DNA of 64,000 nucleotides, taken from Alphaproteobacteria bacterium. GTDB lineage: Bacteria > Pseudomonadota > Alphaproteobacteria > Micropepsales > Micropepsaceae. The notes beneath the pieces were generated by a model, which worked only from the letters and a program-made list of their open reading frames with translations, was not told the origin of the DNA and did not search any database. The first letter of the stretch is position 1. Every line of letters begins with the position of its first letter. A program made the translations under genes and the position numbers. The stretch covers positions 1-64,000 of the forward strand of contig JAGWNK010000019.1 of assembly GCA_028871345.1 (NCBI GenBank), in the 5' to 3' direction. This document shows positions 61,428 through 64,000 of the stretch, piece by piece.

Positions 61428-64000
<2,573 letters not shown>

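Overview
The window is chromosomal DNA from a high-GC alphaproteobacterium. Signs of this are DUF2125 and TIGR02302/DUF4175 proteins, a hisC-tyrA pair, an argH-lptM-lysA block, an etfB-etfA-3-hydroxyacyl-CoA dehydrogenase block, ftsE/ftsX beside an MJ0042 zinc-ribbon protein, and a Caulobacter-style cpa/tad pilus locus. I see nothing plasmid- or phage-like. Genus cannot be fixed from the sequence; a free-living soil or freshwater lineage outside the best-known model genera is plausible. No rRNA, tRNA or CRISPR array was recognised.

Layout. (1) 1-1.37 kb: an almost complete IS110/IS1111-group insertion sequence with 15-bp subterminal inverted repeats and a 3' non-coding stretch that echoes both element ends, as expected of a bridge RNA. 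(2) 1.6-16 kb: housekeeping genes, namely a HlyIII-type membrane protein, glyoxalase II, metX-metW, hisC-tyrA, a B12-dependent ribonucleotide reductase, plsC, a YdcF-type protein and ftsE-ftsX. (3) 16-25.5 kb: an outer-membrane barrel protein, then argH-lptM-lysA-DUF4175 in which every gene overlaps the next, a TlpA thioredoxin, and etfB-etfA-hbd. The 49-codon lipoprotein gene lptM is easy to miss. (4) 25.7-27.8 kb: a candidate outer-membrane electron conduit, made of a Cyc2-like monohaem cytochrome fused to a predicted barrel plus a periplasmic cytochrome c. It is preceded by a GTACGT repeat cluster and three ~75-bp tandem repeats. (5) 27.8-34 kb: PH-domain protein, ftsK, an aminotransferase and glnK-amtB with a sigma-54-like promoter. 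(6) 34-46 kb: a ubiquinone-type hydroxylase, L,D-transpeptidase, PodJ/SEL1-type protein, zapE, a CoA-ester lyase with an apparent internal deletion, asd, ompA with a long polyproline linker, btaA-btaB for betaine lipid synthesis, and tesB. (7) 46-59.2 kb: a Tad/Flp pilus locus (two TadE-like proteins, TadG, Flp pilin, CpaA-F, TadB, TadC) with CtrA-like sites in its promoter regions. (8) 59.2-64 kb: an unknown membrane protein, a cyclic-nucleotide-binding K+ channel, and alaS running off the right edge.

Genes that act together: metX/metW in methionine synthesis; asd, lysA and possibly the aminotransferase in the aspartate/lysine pathway; ftsE/ftsX, ftsK and zapE in division; glnK/amtB in nitrogen sensing; btaA/btaB in phosphorus-free lipid synthesis; and the cpa/tad genes in building one adhesive pilus. 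The parts most worth a second look are the IS1111 bridge-RNA candidate, the cytochrome-barrel pair with its upstream repeats, the shortened CoA lyase, and the CtrA-like sites before the pilus genes.
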